The position numbers and the translations under genes are program-made. Shown here piece by piece: positions 9,125 through 22,117 of a stretch of DNA of 64,000 nt. The stretch is from NCBI GenBank assembly GCA_028023455.1, contig JAQFVV010013071.1, positions 64,001-128,000 of the forward strand. Direction: 5' to 3'. Position 1 is the stretch's first letter. The number at the start of each line of letters is the position of its first letter. The notes below the pieces were generated by a model. The model was not told where the DNA came from, ran no database searches, and saw only the letters and a list, made by a program, of their open reading frames with translations. Source of the stretch: Epiperipatus broadwayi (lineage: Eukaryota > Onychophora > Udeonychophora > Euonychophora > Peripatidae).

Positions 9125-10900
9125 TTGATTATTAAGAGAATGCAATCTGGATATTAATAAATTTATTTTCCTGGAGGGGAAAAATATACATTTAAATTGT
9201 AGTTAGTTGTAACTCTGTATAGTCCTAGAGTCAAAAAAGAAGTAAAGTTGATATTTACAACTTGTATAAATTAAAATAATGGATTATCCTAATCAGATTT
9301 GTTTACTGTATAATTGAAAATAAAGCAGCAACTTCACTTATAAAATAGCGCTAAGATTAAGCTGTCATTTAATCATAGGCCACTGCTTTGATTTGGTAAG
9401 ATAATGTTAAAGTTTGTATCTGGACTAGAGACAATCTTTAGTTTAATAATTGATTAATAATAATAATTATTATATTTATCTAGAATGGATGGTGTCAAAG
9501 TTATAGGTGGAGTAATTTTGACACTTGTAAATCAAAATGTAACAAATTTTATAAAACAGTGTTTTAACATCATCTCTAAAACCAAATTTCTAATTTATTC
9601 TAAGTGATTTTACTCATAGAGTTTTAAACTTTTGATTGGTCAATTACAAAATCAGCTGTAAAAATATATTTGTCTTTTATAAGAGTATGAGGGGATTGTT
9701 TCAGGCACTGTTTTTCTCCTTCTCAGGACAGGGGGGATGATGTGTCTATTGTGGTTTCAATTTCTCAGTTATAGTATGTGAATCAGCATTTACTGATTAA
9801 AATGACAAGTTAAACTTTGTGTAGCACACAATATAATCATGTAAACTCAAAGATTTGTAACAAGATAATAAACATCATCAAACTTTTTTCTCTTTGAATA
9901 CCATTTAATGTATCCTATTTTAAACCTTATCATATGAGTTGTAACCAAATTACAGAATAAAATTTCCTATATTTTATAAAAAAAAAATATTCGTTTTAGT
10001 TTAGTTTTTAAAAAGTAAATTAATAATTTGTCAGATTATTAAAGTAAACAAAAGTTTTTCCAAAAAATAAATTTCTATTTATAATTGATAAAATTAATAT
10101 ATAGTGGACAACATGAAACGTACATTTCTCAACCTATTACAAAATGCAGCCTATGTCATTGATTACTTTCTCAGTTTACTTTCGCATAAAAGTAAATAAT
10201 TTTTACTAAAATCTGAACTATTCTTCTAAAATAATTATATTTTCACACATATTTTATGAAGATAATAATAAATATGTAAAAAAATGCTCTAAAATATACA
10301 TTTTCATTTTGAAAATCAAAACAAAGAACTTAGAATTGTCAAAATTGTTGAGAAGTGCTCCCTTGTGTAGAGAATGAGAAACAACCAATCAGCGCCTTGG
10401 AAGGCAGGACATGTCTCATTATTATATCTTTAAATTTAAATATTATTGAGTTATTAATTGTAAAATAATTATAAATGTAACAGTATCATATGATATATTT
10501 TTCTTGATAAAATAACTGCAAAACTGGCAAAATAATGTAAAAATTAGCTGTGTGAGAACAATTTAAAGCTGTATATGAAAATCAAAAGAAGCATACATAA
10601 TAGTATTAAAAAAAACTTGGGAATCTGCATTTAAATGCTTTATATTCTTTTATAAATTAAAATTATAATTTTTGAAAGTGGATAACTGATTATATTCAAA
10701 CTAGCTTTATTAGGAATTATTTAATAATTTTTAAAATGTATTTGATAAATGGGTTTACTATTAAATAAATTATATGTATTTATAATACAATGTTGCTTTT
10801 ATAATTTTTGTATTGGATTGCTTAAACATACTTAATAATTAAAAAAGCAAGTCATGTATAATATGACATTACTTTTAATAAGCTTGTAGTTACAAAAATG
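9125..10900. other. AT-rich DNA, no gene seen
   Basis: No recognisable gene or repeat. Confidence 0.5.
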
Positions 10901-10904
10901 CAAT

Positions 10905-11060
10905 ACAGAGGGCCTACCAATAGCTCAAACAAGCTCTTAATTAATAAGTGCGGTATGAGAAAATATTTAAAATCTCTATCCAGAACACTCCCATCTCCAG
11001 ACCAACATACTTAGAAAAATGCTGCAATATGTCATGCCAGCTAGTATTTTAGAAATTAAA
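10905..11060 (-). repeat. Diverged family B-like fragment
   Basis: The minus strand preserves the spacing of family B blocks (GGTCTGGAGATGGGA, then CTGGATAGAGATTTTAAAT) and ends near AGCTTGTTTGAGCTATTGG. Its closest relatives are at 31.9 kb and, partly, 23.1 kb. The hammerhead core is missing. Confidence 0.5.
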
Positions 11061-11426
11061 TTTGGAACATTGATGGGTAGTCAGATTTTTCTAAGAACCC
11101 TATAAATAAAATAAATTTTTTGTGTAACTTAATTTTCTAATATACAATGCAATCGTGTTATGACATCTGATTCATTCATTTAATTTGCTATTTATTTGAA
11201 TCATTTCCAATTTATCTCATTTTTAATTGCGTGACAATTAATTTCATTAATTTATTTTTCATATTAAATTTTTTTTTTAATTTTATAATTTTTGTTTGTA
11301 TCACAGTCTTTATTTGATATATTAATGGCATCAGGATTTAATTTTTGAATGCATAGCATGTGCTCATGAGTACACAATATATATATAATACACATAAAAT
11401 GTCTGTTAATTAAAAATATTCTAGAA

Positions 11427-11699
11427 TTGTCATACCTGTTAAAGCAAAAAAGTAATGTTGTGTATCAAATTTTTTGTGGATGTATGTTCTCATATATAGG
11501 TGAATCAAGGTGTAATATAGAGAAAAAATTAAAGGAGCATGAATTGTTATATAAGTGTGTGAAAAATAAAAATAATAATGATTTAATGACTGCTTCAGTT
11601 TTCCTGGATCATGAAAGGACATGTAAATATAAATTTAAGTTTGTTCTTGAAAGTGTTAAGATTCTTCATGAAGAGAGAAACCATAATAAAAAAAATTAA
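11427..11699 (+). pseudogene. Penelope-like element, GIY-YIG endonuclease domain
   Basis: A 90-codon open frame. Residues 11-15 (VVYQI) correspond to the GIY block and 23-25 (YIG) to the YIG block. The arginine expected a few residues after YIG lies in ESRCN, and LKEHE follows at about residue 35. Later blocks (DHERT near residue 61, HEERN near 81) also fit. A stop comes at 11697. This is the endonuclease domain that cuts the target in Penelope-like retroelements. No reverse-transcriptase coding is visible upstream, so the copy is truncated. The open frame suggests it is younger than the fragment at 1.4 kb. Confidence 0.8.
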
Positions 11700-13515
11700 G
11701 GAGGCAGTTTTAATAAATAGAAATAAAATGAATATAATTAATAAACAAGCTGCTAACATTAAAATTGAGGATTCATGGGATTTGAGTTGATGATGTTTGC
11801 TTCCAATATGTTTTTTTTTTAAAATTTTAAGAGCAGTTGAGGAGGGTTAAGAAATTAACCAAAAGTACTTCTGCTGATTGAAAGACTGTATATTTATATT
11901 GTTATTATATATTGTAATGAGATCGTCCATATATAACAACTTTTTACGAATTATTCAGTCTTATTATTTATTTAATTAAAGCATATTAATCTCTAAAATG
12001 ATTTTAGAGATCCTGTTATTCAAGCAGAGGAGTAAATATGATTAATATTTACATGTCAATCATATCTCCGGTCATACTGAGATCTAATAAAAATATTAAA
12101 CCAACAGTCAACCTTTCCAGACTGAGGAAACTCTCTCCAGATTCAGGAAACATGAAACACTTCATGGGGATTATTTATACCAGGTTTAAATCTAGGGCAC
12201 CATCCAATACTTAAACTGGAACCCATGAAGTATAATTAACATGTTTCAAGTGTTTGACCCATAGCTAGTTCTTAAACATGAGACTGGCAATACATTTACT
12301 TAGATAAATGGAGAGAGATGTAAATACTAATAATTTACATAAATTTATTAAAAGACAATAATAATAAATAAATAAAAAAGTAATACAAATATAAAAATAC
12401 ATAAGAGATATTCTACATCTAAAAACAAATATGCATGCTTCTGAGTGAAATCTAAAGTTCTATTCAGGGGAAGATTTAAAAAGTTTTAATAATGATGTCA
12501 ATGGATAATAGTTACCTAGGTGTAAGTACAGCACAGTCTCTGGTTTTCATATGTGGGAGGTGAACTTCTTCTTGGTTCTGCATCCTATAGCATGGGCTGT
12601 TTCCCTTCATTTGGCATGGCGGGTTCAAACATTGGCAGAAGGTGAGTCAGAGCAGTATATCACAGCATTTGGATAATGGCACACACAAGATGAGCAGAGG
12701 AAAATGGACAAACATTCGCATTTGGATCTAACCGCTCATTTCTTTCATGGCACGATAGTAAAAGAATGGTTTCAACTATTAGTGGCTCATTGACTTTTTC
12801 ACAGCTGCTGGTTGATCTTGGTTATATTTTTTAACTGTCTTCTATAATACTTTCTGCATAGCCTGAATCCTCTGAATAATTTTAAATGTGAATCTGAATA
12901 ATGTTGAATAATAACAATAGAGAATGTCAGTTTTTTATACACTCTGATCCCACCTTTGCTCCAGTTTTCACCCACACTATCAAATACATTTGATCTTTAA
13001 AAATTTTTTTTAATTAAAAAGTACATTCCTTTATTTTTTTGTTTTTCTATTTTAATCACACTGAAATTAGCCATATATTGTTCATTTAATCACTCTGCAT
13101 CTTTGTCTCCGGAGTCTGATTAGTTTTGTACAAATTGTTCTAATTAATTATGAAATTTTTTTTTTAATAAAAAAAAAAATGCTTTTAACAAAAGTACTTG
13201 GGAAAGAATTATATAAAATTAAAAGTACATGAAAGAAAAATAAGTTATAATTACTAAATAATTTCTAACTTATTCTCATCATTTTTCTTTTTATTTTAAC
13301 TTTTACTTTTCCCAACCTATTAAATATTAATATTCTTTTTCTATTTCATTTTTTAAATTTTATTTTAAATAAATAACTAAATCATGTATCTCGTATATAT
13401 ACACACACACTTACGCAATGTGTGTATAAACACATCATTACAATATATATCATTCAAAACCAGGCAACACTTAGACAATCCCAATATCAATAACAATCAA
13501 GAATTTCAAACTGTT
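11700..13515. other. AT-rich DNA, no gene seen
   Basis: A stretch of more mixed composition at 12480-12960 has stops in every frame and no match to a repeat elsewhere in the window. Possibly a noncoding or untranslated sequence. Confidence 0.45.
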
Positions 13516-13522
13516 GCCAAGG

Positions 13523-13775
13523 CAAATGTTTGTCTGTATATTGAAGTGGTTTCTTTCTTCTTTATAACCTAATGCTAGGTGCACTTTTGGTGAAGTTCAC
13601 CATAAACATAAGTGCATTCTTTCTTCTATATAACCTAATACTGAGTACACTTTCAGTGAAGTTCACCACAGTCATGTGATTGTGGGAACTTCACCGAAAT
13701 TGCACTTAGCATTAATTTATAAAGATGAAAGAAACCATTTCAATACACAGATGAACAAATGTTTGCACATTTGAA
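13523..13775. repeat. Fold-back repeat with an extra direct copy
   Basis: The block with GGTTTCTTTCTTCTTTATAA through GGTGAAGTTCACCA occurs three times: plus strand at 13523-13602, a shorter plus-strand copy at about 13610-13670, and minus strand at about 13680-13775. The outer two form a long hairpin. No coding potential. Confidence 0.75.
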
Positions 13776-13799
13776 TTGCAAATACAAATGAAGTAAAAA

Positions 13800-14170
13800 A
13801 TAATATTACATGAATATAGAAACAATTGTGAGTACTGAATCCAATAATTTACTATACCATGGAAGCAGACCGGTCATATGTTCGAATCCTCCAACCCCAA
13901 AATAGTGTGCACTGAGGCTAACGATTGCAAAAGGAAGATAAAAGAAGCGTATTTTATCGTCAACGATAACAACACGATCAATAGACATGACACATGTTTC
14001 ACTATCTCCAGAAAATGGATAAGTTAATTTGCATATGCATTTGCATACATTACCATTTAACAATATCACAACAATGATTTAAAATCTGTTTTGGCTATGA
14101 TTATAAGGGACAAATCTCGAAAGCGCTTAGCCTACATTAATCTACTTTGATTGTTTTCTTCCCATTAACA
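13800..14170 (+). pseudogene. Penelope-like element 3' end (type C)
   Basis: The plus strand reads a degraded peptide with cysteine and lysine blocks: VCTEANDCKRKIKEAYFIVN, then NNTINRHDTCF. This matches the GIY-YIG C-terminus at 39.15-39.48 kb. After the stop comes a conserved 3' tail with a hammerhead-like fold at 14093-14132 and the CAGCTTCTTCACCCAGC block also seen near 39570. A third copy is on the minus strand at 23.2-23.5 kb. Confidence 0.65.
14093..14132 (+). ncRNA. Hammerhead-like fold with non-canonical core
   Basis: GGCT (14093-14096) pairs with AGCC (14129-14132). Between them are ATGATTAT in place of CTGATGA, a weak stem II, GAA and the palindrome AGCGCT. The layout is that of a hammerhead, but the core is altered, so cleavage activity is doubtful. 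Confidence 0.35.
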
Positions 14171-14524
14171 GCTTCTTCACCCAGCATATTAAAGTGCTTG
14201 TATATACTATACCATGGAAGTAATAGAATTTTTTTAATGAAATGTTAAACATACTTCATATTAATTTGAATATTTTAATAATTCATTATTATTACACTGC
14301 CTACAATAACAATAATAATAATAATAATACATTTAGATTTAGTATTTTTTTAATTGAGAAAGACTATCATTTATGCTACTATAAATATTTAACATTTAAT
14401 GAGTCTTCTATAGAAGTAAATTAAGATTTGTGCACCAATACAAAATGAATGCTAGATTGGGAGATAGATTTTATAGAATTAAATTAAAATTGCTTACCTG
14501 TTTATTTATACCTTTAGTAGTAGA

Positions 14525-14626
14525 AGTAGAATATATATATATATATATATATAATTATTCTACTAGAATAGAATATATATATATATATATATATAATTAT
14601 TCTACTAGCATAGACAGATATGTAGA
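14525..14626. repeat. Duplicated (AT)n microsatellite unit
   Basis: Two direct units of about 51 bp, each an AGAATATATAT run followed by AATTATTCTACTA. The unit ends are mutually complementary, so the region could form a cruciform. Confidence 0.85.
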
Positions 14627-14951
14627 ATAAATTAATTTAATTTTTCAAAAGTCTAACAAAATTTTTTGCTCTTTAATTAAATTGGAAAATTATTCCATGG
14701 ACTTGTAATAGTTTTACCCATAAGCCCGAAAAGCAGAATTAGAAAGACTGATGAACATTGCTATCATTTAAATAAATCCTCGGCATGGAACATATCCTCT
14801 GGGAAGACTGTCCCCTCTTCTTTTACTGCCATGCCTCAAAAATTTCTGGGTTTCCCAATCTACAACTCACCCCTTGCAATGAGGCAAACTATACAGGACT
14901 CCCTTCTCCTCTCGATACAAAAAACCCATTGATTCATTAGCCAAAGTTTAT

Positions 14952-15293
14952 TTGTCACTATACGCAAAAACTTCACTGTTCAATATCCTGGTGTTCCCAA
15001 GGATTTTTTATTTCATGTTGATCATGAACTTTTCCCAAAGATCCATCAGAAAGATAAATTCACTATGTGCAAGACTTAGGTGGAAGGGCAAGACTGTGGC
15101 CATCAGCCTGAGGGGCCTTCATAGGCCCGCAAAACTCAATGGGTTATCATTGCACTCTGTTATAACCTTTTGTTTTCAGCATACACATAACACCATCCTT
15201 AACCTATCTCACCATTTCCCAGAAGCATCATGCTTCACATCTGTCTGTCCTACCCCTCCTCCTTCCGTGAGGGGTTGGTTGTCATCCTTATAG
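14952..15293 (+). pseudogene. L1/Tx1-like LINE ORF2 fragment, post-reverse-transcriptase region
   Basis: Open frame of 113 codons. The segment VFPRIFYFMLIMNFSQRSIR and the following RWKGKTVAISLRGLHRPAKL, then NGLSLHS, match the region after the catalytic palm of L1/Tx1 reverse transcriptases: a VLPkxLY block, then WxGK and LxxPxxxGGLxLP. No catalytic residues lie here. The element's own stop is lost; this is one piece of a degraded ORF2. Confidence 0.7.
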
Positions 15294-15443
15294 CTAAATA
15301 TTGCAAAATTTATCCCTCTACCTAATCAGGTTAATTCACAGAAAATTAAGTACTGGGATGCATACCAACTAATTAATGAATACCCACCCCTCAATCCCAT
15401 CCCTGCTAACCCTTCCTAATCATTCAATCATTCAAAAGTTTAA

Positions 15444-15908
15444 ATGGTGGCATCTACACCCGAAATTTTTAATTTTTTGATTAAAATAAATCTGAATGCT
15501 CTGCCCACATGTCATCTTCTGGTCTATCATAGAGGGTTATCATGCTTGGAACTAGTCTGCCCTTTATGTAAATGGGATGATGATACAATGATATGTATTC
15601 TGAGCCATTGTACCTCACTCCAATGGGACAGAGACTTTATCGCATCCATATACAAAACTAGAGTGCCTCTCCTCACTGGACTGATTTCTAGCATATCTAA
15701 TGGGACTTTTCCATCCATAAGAATCATAACCTTTCTGCTGTTTACCTATTGGTCAAATAGGTGCGCTTTCATTTATGGCCCCACCTTGTTTGACTGTAAG
15801 AAATTACTTCTGGCAAAACTTCAGGCCACAAGAAACAGAGCTGAAAAACTAGCTCCAACATACATCTACAATATTACATTGAGCCTTGTAGTAATGGACA
15901 ATTTGTGA
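15444..15908 (+). pseudogene. L1/Tx1-like LINE ORF2 fragment, C-terminal zinc-binding region
   Basis: Open frame of 154 codons ending in a stop at 15906-15908. A Cys-rich motif CPLCKWDDDTMICILSHC at about residues 40-57 and the segment LLFTYWSNRCAFIYG at about 97-111 are typical of the C-terminal end of LINE ORF2 proteins. The same order of blocks is found in the separate LINE at 44.2-44.6 kb. The first methionine is arbitrary because the frame is a remnant. Confidence 0.7.
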
Positions 15909-16392
15909 TTGAACAGTTGATTTTTTATCCCCAGATCATAGGTATTGAGTTATGTAACTTTTTTTTTAATAGTTTCTGTTAACAACATATCTCTGTTATT
16001 GCTATAATGTAATTGTTTGAGCTCACAATAAAATTTATTGATAAAAAAATAAAATAAATAATTTTAAAGTGAGAAAGTAAAGTTGTAAATATTGGATGGC
16101 TATGTTTTGTGATTTTTATTGCGGTAAGATTTAAAAGTTCAATTTTAGTTTCACTAAAGCAAAATTTCTGAATATGAAAAGGCCATACCAATGATTTTTT
16201 CCTTTATGATTTTTATTAGGGTAAATTTATTTACACTTTTTATTTTACACTTTTACAACTATGATTTTAGATTTCACTAAAATCAAACTTTCAAATTTAA
16301 CATACTATACATCATTTAAAACTTAAATAAATACCGTAATTAATTTTATATTACTTTTATATTTTTTTGTGATTTTCTATTATATATATATA

Positions 16393-16500
16393 TTTTTTCA
16401 TATGTCATAGCATCAGCTAGGATGCGAACCCACAACCGTCTGCAAGCAACTACTTGCTTGCAAGGCGGCTGCGATGACCTCTCGGCTAACAATGCTTGAC
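16393..16500 (-). mobile_element. tRNA-derived SINE, copy 5
   Basis: T-run, then inverted B and A boxes. Target duplication TTCTATTATAT at 16375-16385 and 16501-16511. Confidence 0.88.
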
Positions 16501-16509
16501 TTCTATTAT

Positions 16510-17235
16510 ATTTTTCCCATTCAAATGTTTGTGTTGTTGTTTCACTTTGTTCCAGGCTTAAGGATTTTGAATGTATTAATCATTATATTTGTAATAATAT
16601 TATAATTCCATATCTGTATTTTTTCAAATCAATTTATGTAATCTTATAATTGAATATTTATAAATACAGTAATTAGATATTGTCTTTGTCAACTAACAAT
16701 TTGACAGGCTAACGTTCCCACAATTCCATGATCTTAATCATTATATATATAAATAATAAATATATGAACTAACTCAAGGAAAAATATAAATATACTTATA
16801 AAAATGTGTTTTTCATTAATATTTATATATATTGTAACGTGATAAAAATGATGATGCTGGGAAAATGATCAACCTAATCTGAATAGAACATAGCTCAATC
16901 ATTGGTCATCATTTTGTAATGGACTATTGATTATAATATTGGATAATAATATATAAAAAAAAACTTTACTATGTCTCAGAATGGAGATGTTATTCATAAT
17001 AATACAGATCTATCTTAAACATGGATTGTCATATTATAACAACCCTAAAGTTGATTTGATGTTTTGTAATAATTGCCATTTGTATATGATCACCGTCAGC
17101 TAGCATTGGGTAGCTACTTTGTCACAATAATAATGGATTTTGTATCTCACTACCTCTCTACATTTGTTCAATCAATATTTGTCATAAAGAAATCCTCTTA
17201 AGATTTATATTATTTATCACAGAGCAAAACATGCA
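16510..17235. other. AT-rich DNA, no gene seen
   Basis: Contains the string TGTAACGTGAT near 16835, similar to TGTAACGGGAT near 20774. This could be the start of a solo LTR, but no matching end or target duplication was found. Confidence 0.35.
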
Positions 17236-17253
17236 TTAAGAAATAGTAACTGT

Positions 17254-17357
17254 CAAGCATTGGTGGTCGAGAGGTCAGTGACAGTTGCTTTACAAGCAGT
17301 TGTTTCAGGTTAGTGGGTTCATTTCCTGGCTGATGCTATGACACATGGGAAAAAAAC
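17254..17357 (+). mobile_element. tRNA-derived SINE, copy 6
   Basis: Starts CAAGCATTGGTGGTCGAGAG and ends ATGACACATGGG plus an A-run. Target duplication AAATAGTAACTGT (13 bp) at 17241-17253 and 17358-17370. The B box is mutated (GGGTTCATTTCCTGGC). Confidence 0.92.
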
Positions 17358-17374
17358 AAATAGTAACTGTTGGA

Positions 17375-19140
17375 ATCCATGTAAAATTATCTAGCTCCGT
17401 TATTGATCGTACTAGACATTAACAATATTTCCCATACATAATTATTTAGATTGTCCCCTAAACTATCATAAAATACTAACAATCTCTTTTAAAATCTAAT
17501 TTACTCAGATTGTATTTAAAATGAAATAAAGCAAACGAAATCATCGCCTCAGACATCAACAAATCTATTCACAATCCAAAGTAAGCTGCAATAAGCAGTG
17601 AAACCATACATCATTGCTCTAAACAATGATGTATGATTAATATATCTATTTGTTGATAATTGAATAAAAGTAAATTCGAATCAATAAACAAACAAATTCT
17701 GACATACTGTACTAATCTAATATTATTTATAGTAATGCAAAATTTACTTTAATATTTAACGACATTCTATTTAAATCAACTAGTTTTTAAATAACTATAA
17801 TTACATTTTGAAAACGTTTTTTGTAAACCTACCCACCATTTAATAATGTTCAAATAAAATAAACCTTTACTCCATTTTGTATCTATTTTAATAAAAAGTT
17901 AAATATAATATCAATATTTCGTTCATACCCTATACTATAGCGATATGCAATTACTGCTTAAGTTATATTCTAAATTGAAACACTCCACAAGAATTTATTA
18001 TCAATAAATTCTATTAGATAATTTCACATTTTACGTACCCAATCATATTATATATACAATATATCATAGGTTTCTATTGGATATTTACTGACTTACAATC
18101 ACTGATATTATTCATCAACTTAAATGTCCAATCAATCGATTATAAAATAGATTTTATAACCATTAAAACTATATATGACTAAAATTGGAAGTTATCCAAG
18201 CCAACGATAATATTATGTTATACTGGTTCATAAAATTTATGATCTCCACTTCAAAGAAGTTTAAAAATAATTAAGACAAATCACTCTGACCAATGATAGA
18301 ACAAAATGTATTAAGAGTTTTGTAGCCAGGCAAGATAAGCAAATAAATAATCAACTTTGAACTAATGAAATTATTTCTACCAGTACTATTGATTTAGATA
18401 AATAAACAAATACTTAAATATAATATTAAATATCATATTTATATCCAATTTTTTTTACTTACCAAGATGGGTTTGATCTTGGATCAAATTTTAAGGAACA
18501 AAATTATTTTGCACATTCAAAAGAAATTAGACAGATTCACTGGATTTTAAATCAACTCTAAATTTATTGGTTTATAATAAAATTTTATAACAGTAATAAT
18601 AAAAATATAACAGAATAAACAAAACAATCGATGTTTGCAGTAGACTAAAATCAATTAAAAAAAATAAAAAAATCTATGTGTATGAAACTCCAAAAATGGG
18701 TCGCAAGACAATAATACTGTATATAAAACTGAAAGAGAGATTTGAAATATCCTCCTGAGACTTCAAAGATAATATACAATAATTAAAAAAAATGTAATCA
18801 AATAAAAATTGATATTCATTTATTCATTAATGTAATTCCGAAATAATTAAATGAACATAAAACCCACTATATTTAAATCCTTCTCTATTTGAATATCCCC
18901 GAGTTAAATCTGGCATATATATTAAAATTTTAACTATTTGACATCATTGGGTTGTATTAACCTATTTCATCAATAAATGTTTGAATAATGAGAACAAAAA
19001 TGAATCTCTCCAACTTTTTTATTGTGTGAATTCTATAATAAACCATTTACATATCTTTCAATCCTAAATTTTAAAATGTGAGATAAATAAATGTAAACTA
19101 TATATATATATATATATATATTTAACAAAAAAAAATACAT
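17375..19140. other. AT-rich DNA, no gene seen
   Basis: No open frame, RNA gene or repeat recognised. A (TA)n run lies near 19100. Confidence 0.5.
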
Positions 19141-19149
19141 ATATACAAA

Positions 19150-19345
19150 GATATCATACCATTAAACATCACATGATCACTATCTCATACTAGCACATAA
19201 TTGTTATTAAACCATTCAAAAAACTGAGGATATTGGATGAGTAGGCACTAGATAGGGATTTTATGCATAAGCCTTCTGGTATCCATTGATTTCTCTTGTT
19301 AGCACAAGATGGCACTACTATATGGAGAATTTTACTTTGTTTTGA
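19150..19345 (+). repeat. Hammerhead repeat family B, chimeric fragment
   Basis: A short minus-strand end block (AACATCACATGATCACTATC) is joined near 19206 to the plus-strand block TGAGGATATTGGATGAGTAG and onwards. The hammerhead core is deleted at the junction. Confidence 0.75.
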
Positions 19346-22090
19346 ATTGTTTGATATATCATCTAAGTCAAAGTCTGTCGATTTTTACTCACTAGTCCAT
19401 CGAGCTTCTGGTTCCTGGTTTTTGATCCTGATGCATAAAGATGACCTTTCATTAAGTAGAGAAAATGAGCATGAATAACTATCATGAGTTTGAATCCAAT
19501 TACTTTCATGTTTAAATTCCGATATTTTTCTTTAAGCATATAAATGTATCCAAGCTGTTAAAACAATAAGTACTTAGTTGATGAAAAATTACATACCACT
19601 GGCTTTATTTTCATTATGATCGCATATAAAGATAATTTTTTCAATGACACAATTCAGTTATATCCAAGTGAAGAACAAATACTAGCTTTTTCTTTCCGAA
19701 TTGTGAAAGTGAAGTCTATATTGCTTAATATCACACATAAGTTGAATTAATTGATCTTGTAAAATTCCCTGATATGAAACAGGATATCCATCATAAATAA
19801 ATAAATGAAATTCTGGATTTTTACCCACAGAATATCTTTATATAGCTGACCTGCAATACAATGCATTTTGATGGGTTTTTCTCTTTCACATCTTTGCTGT
19901 TTCTCCTGGAATTTCATCAGCAAAGTGCCCCCACTTGAATGGGCAGATAGTTAAAATTTTTATTCTTCCATAGTTTTATAAATTAATCACTTAAACAATA
20001 AAATTAAATAAAATTTTAAAGACAGATCTAAATGTGCCAATTCTAAGCAATGATAAAATCATAAGAACTCAAATTACAGCATCTCCATTCTATTTATAAC
20101 ATACTCTTGATGAAGCTAATGTTGTCCAGATGACTAATGAATATCAATGGTGTAAGAAAATACTTTGATAAAATATGCCTCCAATTAATAAGTGATATGG
20201 CGATTTTAAAGCAATTGGATACAATGAAAATAAAATATTGTTCTACGAGTTCAATATTATTTTTCATTTTAAACCAAAATAAAGAGTTCATATTACCTTT
20301 TTAATATTTTTACAATTATATATATATTTTACATATGTTTTTAATAATATTTTTTAAATAACTAATTTATAAACACACATATAGGAAACATAAAACATTT
20401 AGTTTTATAATGTGTTGCTATGGTGATTGTAGTAACAAAAATTGAAATGTGTAATAATTAGTAATAATATTGATTTTATTTAAGTGATTTTTTTGTGGTC
20501 TACTTAATTATTTCCAAAATCTATTTATCTATTAACTGATTTATATTTTCCCTGAAATTGCCAACAACACATCTAGGATTTGATGCTAGAATTAGCAGTA
20601 AACAATATTATTTTAAAGCCTTAGGTTGCCATGGTTATCTAGTTAACATTATATCTCAAGACCTTCATCATCCATAGATCAAGTGAAATAAAAATTAAAT
20701 AAGACCAACAAACTTCTTTACTTTTTTTTTAAATACTGTGACTTACAACATTAGTCTAGGTACTTAATATATTGTAACGGGATAGGGGTATCAAAGTGGA
20801 AGAAAGTGAAAATGAAACTGGGTGATGGCAAAATCATCATCACTCCCAGTCCATTTAAAATGAAATATTTACAAAAAGTATATTTAAGTAAAAAATATTT
20901 AAGAGGAGCATGAGATCAGAGAATCTCTGAGAGATCAGCCAGCTAACTCAGAAGAGCAACTACAAATATACATCAACCAACATTATAATATAAGTATCAG
21001 TATAAGTAAAATACCAATCATCATCATTAAGGGAAATAAACAAATCAGTACAATATATCAACAGTCAATCTTGTGACTGGATTGGAAATGGGTCTTCTGT
21101 AGACCAGGCTAACTATTGAGCCTTTGCCAGCTTGGGCAATTATTTAAACATAATTTGGATGCACCAGCCTAGTGCTCATCCTTTAGAATACACAATGATC
21201 AGAAAATCTAAATAATAATGCTGAGATACAAAACCATGCTGATCATCATCAATGCTCATTCCACTTGTACTGGCCTACTATAAACTTAACTCCTAATAAG
21301 GCTAAACTAAAATAAAAGATAATGCATGGGCTTTAAAGAATATTCTCTTTTGCACCAACCAGGATTATGATTGATCATCTCTGGATGCCCCAAAAGCACT
21401 AATTACACACCCCCATTTATATATTCATCCCATGCATGAATCTAACTCAGAGAACATAATCTCTATTACTGTATGTGACCAAGAAATAATGGAAACAATT
21501 TTAACAATTAAATAAGTTTATTATTAGCAAAAAAAATTTAAGGTCTTATAAAAATAAAATTATACACATATAAACTTTCTGATTTTGATTACAATACAAA
21601 ATTTTAAATAATCACATTGCAATTTACATAATTGCTATTTAAAATTCAAATTGTTACATTGGTTTACATATATGATGCACACAGATGCGCGATTTATAAT
21701 ATACAGTTAATATTCACTAACAAAAAAATGATTATAATTTTACATATATGAGTGTGTGTGCATATATGCACACTGACTTTTACCTATTTAAATTTGTTAC
21801 AATAATATATTTTTCATAATTAATATTCAGTATTGAAACTATATAGAATCATGTTGCTTAATTCTTTCATAAAGTTTAACATTTTTTTTTTTTGCTTTTT
21901 GATTTTAATTCAAACAAAATTATGCTTGCATTTAAGTTATATATTCTTCTTTTAATGTCTTTTTTTATAAGGATTTACCAAAACAATTTCTTTAAATATA
22001 TATATCAAATCATCTTTATTTTAGACATTTGACTCAAACAAATTATTTACTTGTTTTGCTTTAAGTTATTAATTTATAATTTTAAAAGTC
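19346..22090. other. Unannotated DNA, no gene seen
   Basis: No convincing exon. The segment 20770-21480 is less AT-rich and starts with TGTAACGGGATAGGGG, so it could be a degraded solo LTR, but no paired end was found. The 65-codon frame at 20094-20291 is low-complexity. Confidence 0.4.
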
Positions 22091-22117
22091 GTTTTAAGAA
22101 ATATTAAAATAACTCAC

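Larger units (their letters stand above)
14790..16045 (+). mobile_element. L1/Tx1-like LINE, 5'-truncated
   Basis: The fragment begins in the C-terminal part of the reverse transcriptase (a KFLGFPIYNSPLAM-like segment at about 14830-14890, resembling the YLGFP block of L1-type enzymes). It runs through 14952-15293 and 15444-15908 and ends in an AATAAA-rich 3' region near 16045. Frames are broken several times. It is noticeably GC-richer than the surroundings, as expected for coding sequence inserted in AT-rich DNA. Confidence 0.75.

Noticed and set aside
20771-21480. Solo LTR starting TGTAACGGGAT (similar starts near 11915 and 16835)
   Set aside because: No matching CA end, no target duplication and no alignable body between the three places could be found by eye.
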